Below are positions 26,991 to 38,483 of a stretch of 64,000 nucleotides of DNA, piece after piece. The position numbers and the translations under genes are program-made. The notes beneath the pieces were generated by a model that saw nothing but the letters and a program-made list of their open reading frames with translations, was not told where the DNA came from and did no database searches. The first letter of the stretch is position 1. Every line of letters starts with the position of its first letter. Location of the stretch: positions 72,487,995-72,551,994 of the forward strand of contig OV050031.1 of the NCBI GenBank assembly GCA_920105625.2, given 5' to 3'. This DNA is from Clusia tigrina. Its lineage: Eukaryota > Arthropoda > Insecta > Diptera > Clusiidae.

Positions 26991-27717
26991 GAGACACTTA
27001 CAGAGACGCTGACAGAGGCTGCGACGCCGACTGACACGCCGACTGAGGCAGATAGGGGTATATATAGGCATAGAGAAGGCAGAAGACTCACCCATTCGAC
27101 AGCGGCAACGGCTGAGTCGCCTGCAGTGACGCTGACAGAGGCAGCGACGCCGACTGAGACGCAGACTGAGGCAGATAGGGGTAGATATAGGCATAGGGAA
27201 GGCAGCAGACCCCCCAATCGATAGCGGCAGAGACTGAGTCGCCTACAGAGACGCTGAAAGAGGCTTCGACGCCGACTGAGGCAGATAGGGTTAGATATAG
27301 GCATAGAGAAGGCATCTGACCCCCCCAAATAGACAGCGGCAGCGACTGAGACCCCTACAGAGACGCTGACAGAGGCTGCGACGCCGACTGAGGCGCCGAC
27401 TGAGGCTGATAGGGTTAGATATAGGCATAGAGAATGCAGCAGCCCCCCCCCCCCCCCCAATTGACAGCGGCAGCGACTGAGACGCCTACAGAGACGCTGC
27501 AAGAGGCTGCGACGCCGACTGAGGTAGATAGGTGTAGATATAGGCATAGAGAAGGCAGCAGACCCACCAATGGACAGCGGGAGCGACTGAGACGCCTACA
27601 GAGACGCTTGCAGAGGCTGTGGCTCCTACTGAGACGCCGACCGAGGCAGATAGGGGTAGATATAGGCATAGAGAAGGCAGCAGACTCCCCAATCGACAGT
27701 GGCAGCGACTGAGACAC
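26991..27717 (+). repeat. 4.4-kb-spaced block, copy 2
   Basis: This is the partner of 22562-23275. It carries one additional 12-bp unit (GCGCCGACTGAG) in the monomer before the 16-C run and one additional C upstream. All other landmarks are in the same order, including TGACACGCCGACTG, the GTATATATAGG tail, and GAGTCGCCTGCAGTGACGC. Confidence 0.88.
27443..27458 (+). repeat. C-run of 16
   Basis: Same monomer type and same length as 23001-23016, between GCAGCAG and AATTGACAGC. Confidence 0.93.
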
Positions 27718-30700
27718 CTACAGAGACGCTGACAGAGGCTGCGACGCCGACTGAGACGCCGACGGAGGCAGATAGGTGTAGATATAAGCATACAGAAGGC
27801 CGCAGACCCCACCCAATCGATAGCGGCAGAGACTGAGATGCCTGCTAAGGCAGATAGGGGTAGGTATAGGCAAAGAGAAGGCAGCAGACCTCCCAATCGA
27901 CAGCGTGAGTGACTGAGACGCTTACAGAGACGCTGAGAGAGGCTGCGACGCCTACTGAGACGCCGACTGAGGCAGATAGGTATAGAGAAGGCAGCTGACT
28001 CCCCAATCGACAGCGGCAGCGACTGAGACGCCTACAGAGACGCTGACAGAGGCTGCGACGCCGACTGAGGCGCCGACTGAGGCAGATAGGGGTAGATATA
28101 GGCATAGAGAATGCAGCAGCCCCCCTCCAATTGACAGCGGCAGCGACTGAGACGCCTACAGAGACGCTGACAGAGGCTGCGACGCCCGCTGAGACGCCTA
28201 CTGAGGCAGATAGGGGTAGATATAGGCATAGAGAAGGCAGCATACACCCCAATCAACAGCGGCAGCGAATGGGACGCCTACAGAGACGCTGACAGAGGCT
28301 GCGACGCCGACTGAGAAGTCGACTGAGGCAGATAGGGTTAGATATAGGCAAAGAGAAGGCATCAGACCCCCCCAAGTCGACAGCGGCAGCGACTGAGACG
28401 CCTACAGAGACGCTGACAGAGGCTGCGACGCCGACTGAGGCGCCGACTGAGGCAGATAGGGGTAGATATAGGCATAGAGAATGCAGCAGCCCCCCCAATT
28501 GACAGCGGCAGCGACGGAGACGCCTACAGAGACGCTGACAGAGGCTGCGAAGCCGACTGAGGTAGATAGGTGTAGATATAGGCATAGAGAAGGCAGCAGA
28601 CCCACCAATGGACAGTGGGAGCGACTGAGACGCCTACAGAGACGCTTGCAGAGGCTGCGGCGCCTACTGAGACGCCGACCGAGGCAGATAGGGGTAGATA
28701 TAGGCACAGAGAAGGCAGCAGACCCCCAATCGACAGTGGCAGCGACTGAGACACCTACAGAGACGCTGACAGAGGCTGCGACGCCGACTGAGACGTCGAC
28801 TGAGGCAGATAGGGGTAGATATAGGCAGAAGGCAGCAGACCCCCCAATCGACAGCGGCAGAGACTGAGACGCCTACAGAGACGCTGGCAGAGGCTGCGAC
28901 GCCCGCTGAGACGCCTACTGAGGCAGATAGGGGTAGATATAGGCATAGAGAAGGCAGCAGACCCCCCAATCAACAGCGGCAGCGACTGGGACGCCTAGAG
29001 AGACGCTGACACAGGCTGCGACGCCGACTGAGAAGCCGACTTAGGCAGATAGGGGTAGATATAGGCATAGAGAAGGCATCAGACCCACCTAATCGACAGC
29101 GGCAGCGACTGAGACGCCTACAGAGACGCTGACAGATGCTGCGACGCCGACTGAGACGCCGACTCAAGCCAATAGGGGTAGATATAGGCATAGGTAAGGC
29201 AGCAGATCCCCCAATCGACAGCGGCAGAGACTGAGACGCCAACCGAGATGCTGGCAGAGGCTGCGACGCCCGCTGAGACGCCTTCTGAGGCAGATAGGGG
29301 TAGATATAGGCATAGAGATGGTAGCAGACCCCCCATTCAACAGCTGCAGCGACTGGGACGCCTACAGAGACGCTGACAGAAGCTGCGACGCCGACTGAAA
29401 CGCCGACTTAGGCAGATAGGGGTAGATATAGGCATAGAGAAGGCATCAGACCCCCCCAATCGACAGCGACAGCGACTGAGAGGCCTACAGAGACGCAGAC
29501 AGAGGCTCCGACGCCGACTGAGACGCCGACTCAAGCCGATAGGGTTAGAGATAGGCATAGGTAAGGCAGCAGACCCACCCAATCGAGAGCGGCAGCGACT
29601 GAGACTCCTACAGAGACGCTGACAGAGGCTGCGACGCCGACTGAGGCGCCTAATGAGGCAGATAGGGGTAGATATAGGCAAGGAGAAGGCAGAAGACTCA
29701 CCCAATCGACGGCGGCAGCGACTGAGACGCCTACAGAGACGCTGACAGAGGCTGCGACGCCGACTGAGACAGATAGGGGTAGATATAAGAATACAGAAGG
29801 CAGCAGACCCCCCAATCGATAGCGGCAGAGACTGAGATGCCTAGAGAGATGCCTACAGAGACGCTGACAGAGGCTGCGACGCCGACTGAGACGCCGACTG
29901 AGGCAGATAGGGGTAGATATAGGCCTACAGAAGGCAGCAGACCCACCAATAGATAGCGGCAGCGACTAAGACGCCTACAGAAATGCTGACAGGGGCTGCG
30001 ACGCCGACTGAGGCAGATAGGGGCAGATATATGCATAGAGAAGGCAGCAGACGCCCAATCAACAGCATCAGCGACTGAAACGCCTACAGAGACGCTGACA
30101 GAAGCTGCGACGCTGACTGAGACGCCGACTGAGGCAGATAGGGGTAGATATAGGCATAGAGGAGGCAGAAGACTCACCCAATTGACAGCGGCAGCGACTG
30201 AGACGCCTACGGAGACGCTGACAGAGGCTGCGACGCCGACTGAGACGCCGACTGAGGCAGATAGGGGTAGATATAGGCATTGAGAAGGCAGCAGACCCCC
30301 CAATCAACAGCGGCAGCGACTGGGACGCCTACAGAGACGCTGACAGAGGCTGCGACGCCGACTGAGACGCCGTCATAGGCAGATAGGGGTAGATATAGGC
30401 ATAGAGAAGGCATCAGACCCCCCCCCAATCGACAGCGACAGCGACTGAGACGCCTACAGAGACGCTGACAGAGGCTGCGACGCCGACTCAGACGAAGACT
30501 CAAGCCGATACGGGCAGATATAGGCATAGGTAAGGCAGCAGACCCACCCAATCAATAGCGGCAGCGACGGAGACGCCTACAGAGACGCCGAAAGAGGCTG
30601 CGACGCCGACTGAGACGCCGACTGAGACGCCGACTGAGGCAGATGAGGGTAGATATAGGCATCGAGGAGGCAGCAGACCCCCCAATTGACAGGGGAAGCG

Positions 30701-31280
30701 ACTGAGACGCCTACAGAGACGCTGACAGCGGCTGCGACGCCGACTCAGACGAAGACTCAAGCCGATACGGGCAGATATTGGCATAGGTAAGGCAGCAGAC
30801 CCACCCAATCAAAAGCGGCAGCGACGGAGACGCCTACAGAGACGCTTACAGAGGCTGCGACGCCGACTGAGACGCCGACTGATTCAGATAGGGGTAGATA
30901 TAAACATAGAGAAGACAGCAGACCCCCAATCGACAGCGGCAGCGACTGAGACGCCTTCAGAGACGCTGACAGCGGCTGCGACGCCGACTGAAGCAGATAG
31001 GGGTAGATATAAGCATACAGAAGGCAGCAGACGCCAAAATCGACAGCGGCGGCGGCTGAGACGCCTACAGAGACGCTGAGAGAGGCTGCGACGCCGACAC
31101 ATACGCCGACTGAGGCATATAGTGGAAGATATAGGAATAGAGAAGGCAGCAGACCCCCCAATCGACAGCGGCAGCGACTAAGACGCATACAGAGACGCTA
31201 AAAGAGGCTGCGACGCCGACTGAGACGCTGACTGAGGCAGATAGGGGTAGATATAGGCAAGGAGAAGGCAGCAGACCCCC

Positions 31281-31680
31281 CCAATCGACAGCGGCAGCGA
31301 CTGAGACGCCTACAGAGACGCTTACAGAGGATGCGACACCGACTGAGAAGCCGACTGAGGCAGATAGGGGTAGATATAGGCATAGAGAAGGCAGCAGACA
31401 CCCCCAATCGACAGCGGCAGCGACTGAGACGCCTACAGAGACGCTTACAGAGGATGCGACACCGACTGAGAAGCCGACTGAGGCAGATAGGGGTAGATAT
31501 AGGCATAGAGAAGGCAGAAGACTCACCCAATCGACAGCGGCAACGGCTGAGACGCCTACAGAGACGCAGAGAGAGGCTGCGACGCAGACACAGACGCCGA
31601 CTGAGGCATATATTGGTAGATATAGGAATAGAGAAGGCAGCAGATCCCCCAATCGACAGCGGGAGAGACTGACACGCCTA
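31281..31680 (+). repeat. Block X, copy 1 of 3
   Basis: This 0.4-kb block holds two successive monomers with GATGCGACACCGACTGAGAAG, then one with AGACTCACCCAATCG and one with GGCATATATTGGTAG. The same order recurs at about 37400-37799 (spacing 6119 bp) and 44380-44779 (spacing a further 6980 bp). The later copies belong to the larger 6980-bp pair. Confidence 0.87.
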
Positions 31681-32810
31681 CAGAGACGCTGACAGAGTCT
31701 GCGACGCCGACTGAGACAGATAGGGGTAGATATAAGCATACAGAAGGCAGCAGACCCCCCAATCGATAGCAGCAGAGACTGTGATGCCTAGAGAGACGCC
31801 TACAGAGACGTTGACAGAGGCTGCGACGCCTACTGAGACGCCGACTGAGGCAGATAGGTAGATATAGGAATAGAGAAGGCAGCTGACCCCGCAATCGACA
31901 GCGGCAGCGACTGAGACACCTACAGAAACGCTGACAGAGGCTGCGACGCCGACTGAGACGACGAATGAAGCAGATAGGGATAGATATAGGAAGAAGGCAG
32001 CAGACCCCCAATCGGCAGCGGCAGCGACTGAGACGCCTACAGAGACGCTAAAAGAGGCTGCGACGCCGACTGAGACGCTGACTGAGGCAGATAGGGGTAG
32101 ATATAGGCATACAGAATGCATCAAACCCCCCAATCGGCTGCGACAGCGACTGAGACGCCTACAGAGACGCCTACAGAGACGCTGACAGAGGCTGCGACGT
32201 CGACTGAGACGCCGACTCAAGCCGATAGAGGTAGATATAGGCATAGGTAAGGCAGCAGACCCACCCAATCGCGAGCGGCAGCTACTGAGACGCCTACAGA
32301 GACGCTGACAGAGGCTGCGACGCCGACTGAGACGCCGACTGAGGCAGATAGGGGTAGATATAGGCATAGAGGAGGCAGCAGACCCCCCAATTGACAGCGG
32401 CAGCGTCTGAGACGCCTACAGAGACGCTGACCGAGGCTGCGACGCCGACTGAGGCAGATAGGTGTAAATATAGGCATATTGAAGGCAGCAGACCTCCCAA
32501 TCGACAGCGGGAGTGACTGAGACACTTACAGAGACACTGACAGAGGCTGCGACGCCTACTGAGATGCCGACTGAGGCAGATAGGTAGATATAGGCATAGA
32601 GAAGGCAGCTGACTCCCCAATCGACAGCGGCAGCGACTGAGACACTTACAGAGACGCTGACAGAGGCTGCGACGCCGACTGAGACGTCGACTGAAGCAGC
32701 TAGGGTTAGATATGGGCAGAAGGAAGCAGACCCCCCAATCGACAGCGGCAGCGAATGAGACGCCTACAGAGACGCTGACAGAGGCTGCGACGCCGACTGA
32801 GACGCAGACT

Positions 32811-33150
32811 GAGGCAGATAGGGGTAGATATAGGAACAGAGAAGGCAGCAGACCTCCCAATAGAGAGCGGCAGAGACTGACACGCCTACAGAGAAGCTGA
32901 TAGGGGTAGATACAGGCATAGAGAAGGCATCAGACCCCCCCCCATCAATCGAAAGCGGCAGCGACTGAGACGCCTACAGAGACGCTGACAGAGGCTGCGC
33001 CGCCCGCTGAGACGCCTACTGAGACAGACAGGGGTAGATATAGGCATCGAGAAGGCAGCAGACCCCCAATCAACAGCGGCAGAGACTGACACGCCTACAG
33101 AGAAACTGATAGGGGTAGAAACAGGCATCGAGAAGGCAGCAGACACCCCC
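32811..33150 (+). repeat. 542-bp-spaced duplication, copy 1
   Basis: About 340 bp recur at 33353-33692. The shared part includes a very short monomer ending GAGAAGCTGATAGGGG, a C-run followed by ATCAATCGAAAGCGG, and GCGCCGCCCGCTG. One mismatch is GGAACAGAG against GGAACACAG. The 33151-33352 segment between the copies is not shared, so this is not a simple whole-unit tandem. Confidence 0.86.
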
Positions 33151-33352
33151 CCCCCAATCGACAGCGACAGTGACTTAGACGCCTACAGAGACGCTGACCG
33201 AGGCTGCGACGCCGACTGAGACGCCGACTCAGGCAGATAATGGTAGATATAGGCATAGAGAAAGCAGCAGACCCTCCCAATCGAGAGCGGCAGCAACTGA
33301 GACGCATACAGAGACGCTGACAGAGGCTGCGACGCCGACTGACACGCCGACT

Positions 33353-33692
33353 GAGGCAGATAGGGGTAGATATAGGAACACAGAAGGCAGCAGACCTCCC
33401 AATAGAGAGCGGCAGAGACTGACACGCCTACAGAGAAGCTGATAGGGGTAGATACAGGCATAGAGAAGGCATCAGACCCCCCCCCATCAATCGAAAGCGG
33501 CAGCGACTGAGACGCCTACAGAGACGCTGACAGAGGCTGCGCCGCCCGCTGAGACGCCTACTGAGACAGACAGGGGTAGATATAGGCATCGAGAAGGCAG
33601 CAGACCCCCAATCAACAGCGGCAGAGACTGACACGCCTACAGAGAAACTGATAGGGGTAGAAACAGGCATCGAGAAGGCAGCAGACACCCCA
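33353..33692 (+). repeat. 542-bp-spaced duplication, copy 2
   Basis: Partner of 32811-33150. The right junction differs: copy 1 continues into a 10-C run and AATCGACAGCGACAG, whereas copy 2 continues CACCCCAATCAACAG. Confidence 0.86.
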
Positions 33693-33859
33693 ATCAACAG
33701 CGGCAGAGACTGACACGCCTACAGAGACGCTGACGGAGGCTGCGACACCGACTGAGCCGCCGATTGAGGCAGATAGGGGTAGATAATGGCTTAGAGAAGG
33801 CAGCAGACTCACCCAATCGACAGCGGCAACGACTGAATCGCCTACAGTGACGCTGACGG

Positions 33860-34406
33860 AGGCTGCAACGCCGACTGAGACGTCGATTGAGGCAGATAGG
33901 GGTAGATATAGGCATAGAGAAGGCAGCAGACCCCCAATCGACAGCGGCAGCGACTGACAAGCCTACAGAGACGCTAACAGAGGCTGCGACGAAGACTGAG
34001 ACTCCGACTGACACGCCGACTGAGGCAGATAGGTGTAGATATAGGCATAGAGAAGGCATCAGACCCCCCAAATCGACAGCGGCAGCGACTGAGACGCCTA
34101 CAGAGACGCTGACAGAGGCTGCGACGCTGACTGAGGCGCCGACTGAGGCAGATAGGGGTAGATATAGGCATAGAGAATGCAGCAGCCCCCCCCCAATTGA
34201 CAGCGGCAGCGACTGAGACGCCTACAGAGACGCTGACAGAGGCTGCAACGCCGACTGAGACGTCGATTGAGGCAGATAGGGGTAGATATAGGCATAGAGA
34301 AGGCAGCAGACCCCCAATCGACAGCGGCAGCGACTGACAAGCCTACAGAGACGCTAACAGAGGCTGCGACGAAGACTGAGACTCCGACTGACACGCCGAC
34401 TGAGGC
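33860..34406 (+). repeat. 380-bp-spaced duplication
   Basis: The segments 33860-34026 and 34240-34406 match over 167 bp without a difference that I could see. Both carry GAGACGTCGATTGAGG, GACTGACAAGCC and GACGAAGACTGAG. The match ends at 34027/34407 (GGCAG against GGCAA). Confidence 0.87.
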
Positions 34407-34495
34407 AAATAGGGGTAGATATAGGCAAGGAGAAGGCAGCAGACCCCCCAATCGACAGCGGCAGCGACTGAGACGCCTACAGAGACGCTTACAGA

Positions 34496-34556
34496 GGATG
34501 GCTGGCCCACACAGACGCCGACTGAGGCATATATTGGTATATATATTAATAGAGAA
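34496..34556 (+). repeat. Aberrant monomer with AT-rich tail
   Basis: After CAGAGGATG the sequence reads GCTGGCCCACACAGACGCC, which I did not see elsewhere. The tail is changed to TTGGTATATATATTAATAG. The closest normal relative is near 31562-31635, which has CACAGACGCC and TTGGTAGATATAGGAATAG. A deletion of the GAGAGAGGCTGCG part and several substitutions would explain it. It is still recognisably satellite. Confidence 0.75.
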
Positions 34557-35319
34557 GGCAGCAGACCCCCCAATCGACAGCGGGAGAGACTGACACGCCT
34601 ACAGAGACGCTGACAGAGTCTGCGACGCCGACTGAGACAGATAGGGGTAGATATAAGCATACAGAAGGCAGCAGACCCCCAATCGATAGCGGCAGAGACT
34701 GTGATGCCTAGAGAGACGCCTACAGAGACGTTGACAGAGGCTGCGACGCCTACTGAGACGCCGACTGAGGCAGATAGATAGATATAGGAATAGAGAAGGC
34801 AGCTGACCCCGCAATCGACAGCGGCAGCGACTGAGACACCTACCGAAACGCTGACAGAGGCTGCGACGCCGACTGAGACATCGAATGAAGCAGATAGGGA
34901 TAGATATAGGAAGAAGGCAGCAGACCCCACAATCGACAGCGGCAGCGACTGAGACGCCTACAGAGACGCTGACAGAGGCTGCGACGCCGACTGAAACTCC
35001 GACTGAGACGCCGACTGAGGCAGATAGGGGTAGATATAGGCATAGAGAAGGTAGCAGACCCCCCAATCGACAGCGGCAGCGACTGGGAAGCCTACAGAGA
35101 CGCTAAAAGAGGCTGCGACTCCGACTCTGACGCCGACTGAATCATATAGGGGTAGATATAGGAATGGAGAAGGCAGCAGACCCCCAATCGACAGCGGCAG
35201 AGACTGACACGCCTACAAAGACGCTGTCAGAGGCTGCGACGCCGACTGAGACGCCGACTCAGGCAGATTATGGTAGATACAGGCATAGAGAAAACAGCAG
35301 ACCCTCCCAATCGAAAACG

Positions 35320-36117
35320 GCAGCGACTGAGACGCCTACAGAGACGCTGACCGAGGCTGCGACGCCGACTGAGACGCCGACTCAGGCAGATTATGGTAGA
35401 TACAGGCATAGAGAAAACAGCAGACCCTCCCAATCGAAAACGGCAGCGACTGAGACGCCTACAGAGACGCTGGCAGAGGCTGCGACGACGGCTGAGACGC
35501 CTAGTGAGGCAGACAGTGGTAGATATAGGCATAGAGAAGGCAGCAGACCCCCAATCGACAGCGGCAGCGACTGAGACGCATACAGAGACGCTAACAGAGG
35601 CTGCGACGCCGACTGAGACGCCGACTCAGGCAGATTATGGTAGATACAGGCATAGAGAAAACAGCAGACCCTCCCAATCGAAAACGGCAGCGACTGAGAC
35701 GCATACAGAGACGCTAACAGAGGCTGCGACGCCGACTGAGACGCCGACTGAGACGCCGACTGAGACGCCGACTGAGACGCCGACTGAGACGCCAACTGAG
35801 GCAGATAGGGGTAGATATAGGCATAGAGAAGGCAGCAGACCCCCCAATCGACAGCGACAGTGACTGAGACGCCTACAGAGACGCTGACCGAGGCTGCGAC
35901 GCCGACTGAGACGCCGACTCAGGCAGATTATGGTAGATACAGGCATAGAGAAAACAGCAGACCCTCCCAATCGAAAACGGCAGCGACTGAGACGCCTACA
36001 GAGACGCTGGCAGAGGCTGCGACGACGGCTGAGACGCCTAGTGAGGCAGACAGTGGTAGATATAGGCATAGAGAAGGCAGCAGACCCCCAATCGACAGCG
36101 GCAGCGACTAAGACGCA
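35320..36117 (+). repeat. 537-bp-spaced duplication
   Basis: The segment at about 35320-35574 recurs at about 35857-36111. Shared markers are CAGATTATGGTAG, AATCGAAAACGG, GACGACGGCTGAG and AGTGAGGCAGACAGTGG. A related monomer pair also lies between them at about 35600-35700, so the region is a small local amplification of one variant type. Confidence 0.86.
35728..35799 (+). repeat. Six-unit 12-bp array, five perfect units
   Basis: Five exact GACGCCGACTGA units are followed by one GACGCCAACTGA unit. The left flank is CGCATACAGAGACGCTAACA and the right flank is GGCAGATAGG. This is the most homogeneous 12-bp array in the window. Confidence 0.93.
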
Positions 36118-36141
36118 TACAGAGACGCTAACAGAGGCTGC

Positions 36142-36201
36142 GACGCCGACTGAGACGCCGACTGAGACGCCGACTGAGACGCCGACTGAGACGCCGACTG
36201 A
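36142..36201 (+). repeat. Five-unit perfect 12-bp array
   Basis: Five exact GACGCCGACTGA units with the same left flank (CGCATACAGAGACGCTAACA) as the array at 35728. The right flank GGCAGATAAGCATACAG joins a shortened tail that lacks GGGGTAGATATA. Confidence 0.93.
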
Positions 36202-36486
36202 GGCAGATAAGCATACAGAAGACAGCAGACCCCCCCAATCGATATCGGCAGAGACTGTGATGCCTAGAGAGACGCCTACAGAGACGTTGACAGAGTCTGC
36301 GACGCCTACTGAGACGCCGACTGAGGCAAATAGGTAGATATAGGAATAGAGAAGGCAGCTGACCCCGCAATCGACAGCGGCAGCGACTGAGACACCTACC
36401 GAAACGCTGACAGAGGCTGCGACGCCGACTGAGACATCGAATGAAGCAGATAGGGATAGATATAGGAAGAAGGCAGCAGACCCCCC

Positions 36487-36608
36487 AATCGACAGCGGCA
36501 GCGACTGAGACGCCTACAGAGACGCTGACAGAGGCTGCGACGCCGACTGAGACGCCGACTGAGGCAGATAGGGGTAGATATAGGCATAGAGAAGGTAGCA
36601 GACCCCCC
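36487..36608 (+). repeat. Representative 122-bp monomer
   Basis: This copy is close to the consensus and was counted base by base. Head: 36487-36506. Five 12-bp steps follow at 36507, 36519, 36531, 36543 and 36555 (GAGACGCCTACA, GAGACGCTGACA, GAGGCTGCGACG, CCGACTGAGACG, CCGACTGAGGCA). The tail is 36567-36608 and ends in six C. Composition is 36 A, 12 T, 41 G, 33 C. There are 10 CpG. The only difference from the usual tail that I see is GGTAGC in place of GGCAGC. The unit length is 2 modulo 3, and the 12-bp steps do not change that, so reading frames shift between neighbouring copies. Confidence 0.95.
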
Positions 36609-36825
36609 AATCGACAGCGGCAGCGACTGGGACGCCTACAGAGACGCTAAAAGAGGCTGCGACTCCGACTCTGACGCCGACTGAATCATATAGGGGTAGA
36701 TATAGGAATGGAGAAGGCAGCAGACCCCCCAATCGACAGCGGCAGAGACTGACACGCCTACAAAGACGCTGTCAGAGGCTGCGACGCCGACTGAAACTCC
36801 GACTGAGACGCCGACTGAGACGCCT

Positions 36826-37834
36826 ACTGAGGCAGATAGGGGTAGATATAGGCATAGAGAAGGCAGCGACTGAGACGCCTATTGAGACGCTGACGGAGTC
36901 TGCGATGCCGACTGAGGCAGATAGGGGTAGATATATACATAGAGAAGGCAGCAGACCCCCTCAATCGACAGCGGCAGCGACTGAGACGCCTACAGAGACG
37001 CTGACAGAGGCTGCGACGCCGACTGAGGCAGATAGGGGTACATATAGGCATAGAGAAGGCAGCGACTGAGACGCCTACAGACACGCTGACGGAGTCTGCG
37101 ACGCCGACTGAGGCAGATAGGGGTAGATATATACATAGAGAAGGCAGCAGACCCCCTCAATCGACAGCGGCAGCGACTGAGACGCCTACAGAGACACTGA
37201 CAGAGGCTGCGACGCCGACTGAGACGCCGACTCAAGCCGATAGGGGTAGATATAGGCATAGGTAAGGCAGCAGACCCACCCAATCGAGAGCGGCAGTGAC
37301 GGAGACGCCTACAGAGACGCTGACAGAGGCTGCTACGCCGACTGTGACGCCGACTGAGGCAAATAGGTAGATATAGGCAAGGAGAAGGCAGCAGACCCCC
37401 CAATCGACAGCGGCAGCGACTTAGACGCCTACAGAGACGCTTACAGAGGATGCGACACCGACTGAAAAGCCGACTGAGGCAGATAGGGGTAGATATAGGC
37501 ATAGAGAAGGCAGCAGACACCCCCAATCGACAGCGGCAGCGACTGAGACGCCTACAGAGACGCTTACAGAGGATGCGACACCGACTGAGAAGCCGACTGA
37601 GGCAGATAGGGGTAGATATAGGTATAGAGAAGGCAGAAGACTCACCCAATCGACAGCGGCAACAGCTGAGACGCCTACAGAGACGCAGAGAGAGGCTGCG
37701 ACGCCGACACAGACGCCGACTGAGGCATATATTGGTAGATATAGGAATAGAGAAGGCAGCAGACCCCCCAATCGACAGCGGGAGAGACTGACACGCCTAC
37801 AGAGATGCTGACAGAGTCTGCGACGCCGACTGAG
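36826..37834 (+). repeat. 6980-bp-spaced block, copy 1
   Basis: About 1.0 kb matches 43806-44814. The left edge is where GCCTACTGA is opposed by GCCGACTGA. The right edge is at 37835/44815, where GAGACAG is opposed by GAGCCGCC. It contains two 25-bp-deletion junctions (36862, 37058), two monomers with TATATACATAGAG, and block X. A few substitutions are visible, such as CTATTGAG near 36889 against CTATAGAG near 43869. Confidence 0.9.
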
Positions 37835-38483
37835 ACAGATAGGGGTAGATATAAGCATACAGAAGGCAGCAGACCCCCCAATCGATAGCGGCAAAGATTG
37901 TGATGCCTAGAGAGACGCCTACAGAGACGTTGACAGAGGCTGCGACGCCTACTGAGACGCCGACTGAGGCAGATAGGTAGATATAGGAATAGAGAAGGCA
38001 GCTGACCCCGCAATCGACAGCGGCAGCGACTGAGACACCTACAGAAACGCTGACAGAGGCTGCGACGCCGACTGAGACGTCGAATGAAGCAGATAGGGAT
38101 AGATATAGGAAGAAGGCAGCAGATCCCCCAATCGACAGCGGCAGCGACTGAGACGCATACAGAGACGCTGACAGAGGCTGCGACGCCGACTGAGACGCCG
38201 ACTGAGGCAGATAGGGGTAGATATAGGCATAGAGAAGGTAGCAGACCCCCCCAATCGACAGCGGCAGCGACTGAGACGCCTACAGAGACGCTAAAAGAGG
38301 CTGCGACTCCGACTCTGACGCCGACTGAATCATATAGGGGTAGATATAGGAATGGAGAAGGCAGCAGACCCCCCAATCGACAGCGGCAAAGACTGACACG
38401 CCTACAGAGACGCTGACAGAGGCTGCGACGCCGACTGAGACGCCGACTGAGGCAGATAGGGGTAGATATAGGAATAGAGAAGG
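37835..38483 (+). repeat. Satellite between two shared blocks
   Basis: About six monomers that are not matched in place in the second large copy. They resemble 31700-32020, 34630-35170 and 36230-36720: TGTGATGCCTAGAG, GGAAGAAGGCAGCAG, and GACTGAATCATATAGG occur in the same order. No gene. Confidence 0.83.

Larger units (their letters stand above)
20846..30060 (+). repeat. Satellite domain with AATTG/C-run and short-tail types
   Basis: About 80 monomers and no gene. Two types become common here. One has tail GAATGCAGCAG, a C-run without the usual interrupting AGA, and head AATTGACAGC. The other lacks ATAG in the tail (GGCAGAAGGC, first seen at 21049) and is often linked with GAGACGTCGACTG. 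The C-run types lie near 20936, 21855, 23001, 25681, 25915, 26285, 26960, 27443, 28128 and 28491. Larger copies within the domain are given separately. Confidence 0.87.
30061..36825 (+). repeat. Satellite, many short duplications
   Basis: About 58 monomers and no gene. Types include heads AATCAACAGCGG, AATCAATAGCGG and AATCGAAAACGG, tails AAGCATACAGAAGG and GGAATAGAGAAGG, and a dimer with GATGCGACACCGACTGAGAAG. Short duplications at spacings of 380, 537 and 542 bp and the two longest perfect 12-bp arrays lie here. They are listed separately. Confidence 0.87.

Noticed and set aside
26048..27547. 499-codon open frame on the minus strand, the longest in the window
   Set aside because: It consists only of satellite monomers in shifting frames. 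Low A content on that strand makes stops rare, C-run and 12-bp changes hold the frame by chance, and there is no unique N-terminus, domain or upstream sequence.
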